Assembly: GCA_964561605.1 (NCBI GenBank)
Contig: CAZLQD010000045.1
Location: 1-6,007, forward strand
Length of the DNA: 6,007 nt
Reading direction: 5' to 3'
Source of the DNA: JALUZX01 sp964561605
GTDB taxonomy: Bacteria > Planctomycetota > UBA1135 > JALUZX01
This document shows, one piece after another, positions 5,745 through 6,007 of the stretch. The notes under the pieces were generated by a model. The model saw only the letters and a list, made by a program, of their open reading frames with translations, did no database searches and was not told the DNA's origin. The translations under genes and the position numbers were made by a program. Numbering within the stretch: the first letter of the stretch is position 1; the number at the start of each line of letters is the position of its first letter.

Positions 5745-5914
5745 TCGGCCGGCCGGGGCTGACGGGAAAAGAAAACCAGGCCTTCGCCCGTGACTCGGCC
5801 GGCCGGGGCTGACGAGCAAAGAAAACCAGGCCTTCGCCCGTGACTCGACCGGCCGGGGCTGACGAGAAAAGAAAACCAGGCCTTCGCCCGTGACTCGACC
5901 GGCCGGGGCTGACG
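5742..5914. repeat. Tandem 50-nt repeats, three full copies plus a partial fourth
   Basis: The copies are 5742-5791, 5792-5841 and 5842-5891. Each begins GACTCG and ends CTTCGCCCGT, and each differs from the next at two positions. A fourth copy starts at 5892 and after about 23 nt (5914) passes into large repeat copy B. The shared core GGCCGGGGCTGACG also opens copy A at 5568, so it occurs five times in 347 nt. Each unit includes a purine-rich stretch (GAAAAGAAAA-like) followed by CCAGGCC. There are no variable spacers, which rules out CRISPR. Confidence 0.95.
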
Positions 5915-6007
5915 TACAAAAAGGGACTCGTTAGCCCCTGCCGGCGGGGATGTGCGGCCCGAAGGGCCGCAACATGCCCGACGTCAGGGGAGTGGATGGG
6001 TGTTCGA
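5901..6007 (+). repeat. Large structured repeat, copy B (reaches window end)
   Basis: It matches copy A at 104 of 107 positions. Position 5981 is A where copy A has G, turning the wobble at the end of the CTGACGT/GCGTCAG stem into a Watson-Crick pair. Position 5949 is G where copy A has T, turning a wobble in the long hairpin into a G-G mismatch. Position 6001 is T where copy A has G, in an unpaired stretch. The match is unbroken at the last base, so its true end is not visible. Confidence 0.9.

Larger units (their letters stand above)
5475..6007. other. Gene-free region with terminator and dense repeat/hairpin array
   Basis: I find no credible gene in these 533 nt. Apparent open frames on the minus strand run through the 50-nt tandem units, but 50 is not a multiple of three. 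Each unit therefore shifts the frame, which is not how protein repeats behave. The content is a 41-nt flagellin trailer, the terminator (5516-5562), large repeat copy A (5568-5674), a 67-nt spacer with hairpins, the 50-nt tandem units, and large repeat copy B running to the last base. Confidence 0.8.

Noticed and set aside
5742..5914. CRISPR array
   Set aside because: The units are contiguous and nearly identical along their whole 50 nt, with no unique spacers and no cas genes.
5461..5919. Minus-strand open frame of about 150 codons with repetitive peptide across the 50-nt units
   Set aside because: The unit length is not a multiple of three, so the peptide similarity comes from overlapping frames of a DNA repeat. 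It also crosses the terminator and the flagellin stop.

Overview
This is a high-G+C bacterial window carrying chemotaxis and flagellar genes. The G+C content looks like roughly two-thirds by eye; I did not compute it. CheX, CheB and flagellin show a flagellated, chemotactic bacterium. Heavy use of AGG/CGG/CTC/GTC codons fits several high-GC lineages. The secreted HEAT-repeat protein with a Trp-rich tail ending in an ALKEITG-type motif resembles proteins common in Planctomycetota. That is a resemblance from memory, not a taxonomic proof.

Layout. 1-287 (+) is the C-terminal part of a CheX/CheC-type CheY-P phosphatase. It is followed after 5 nt by cheB (293-1324, +), the receptor methylesterase, and the two form a signal-termination and adaptation pair. 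After a 92-nt gap, an ABC-2-type exporter operon (1417-3548, +) encodes an ATPase and a six-TM permease joined by a 4-nt ATGA overlap. A convergent gene (3594-4439, -) encodes a probable exported HEAT-repeat protein of unknown function. A 201-nt divergent intergenic region (4440-4640) holds a good sigma-28-like promoter for the flagellin gene (4641-5474, +). That flagellin is a minimal 277-residue filament subunit lacking the outer D2/D3 domains. A strong intrinsic terminator (5516-5562) closes the flagellin unit.

The last ~445 nt (5568 to the window end) hold no credible gene. They form a compact array of repeats and hairpins: a 107-nt structured repeat present twice with 333-nt spacing, three tandem 50-nt units plus a partial fourth, a perfect 9-bp inverted repeat spanning 60 nt, and a perfect 9-bp hairpin. 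The second large copy runs to the last base, so the array probably continues outside. This region is the least explained part of the window and the best candidate for something undescribed. Whether it acts as RNA, as single-stranded DNA structure, or is simply a repeat family cannot be decided from the sequence alone.

Together the genes describe chemotactic signal processing and filament production. The exporter and the HEAT protein have no demonstrable functional link to motility beyond adjacency.
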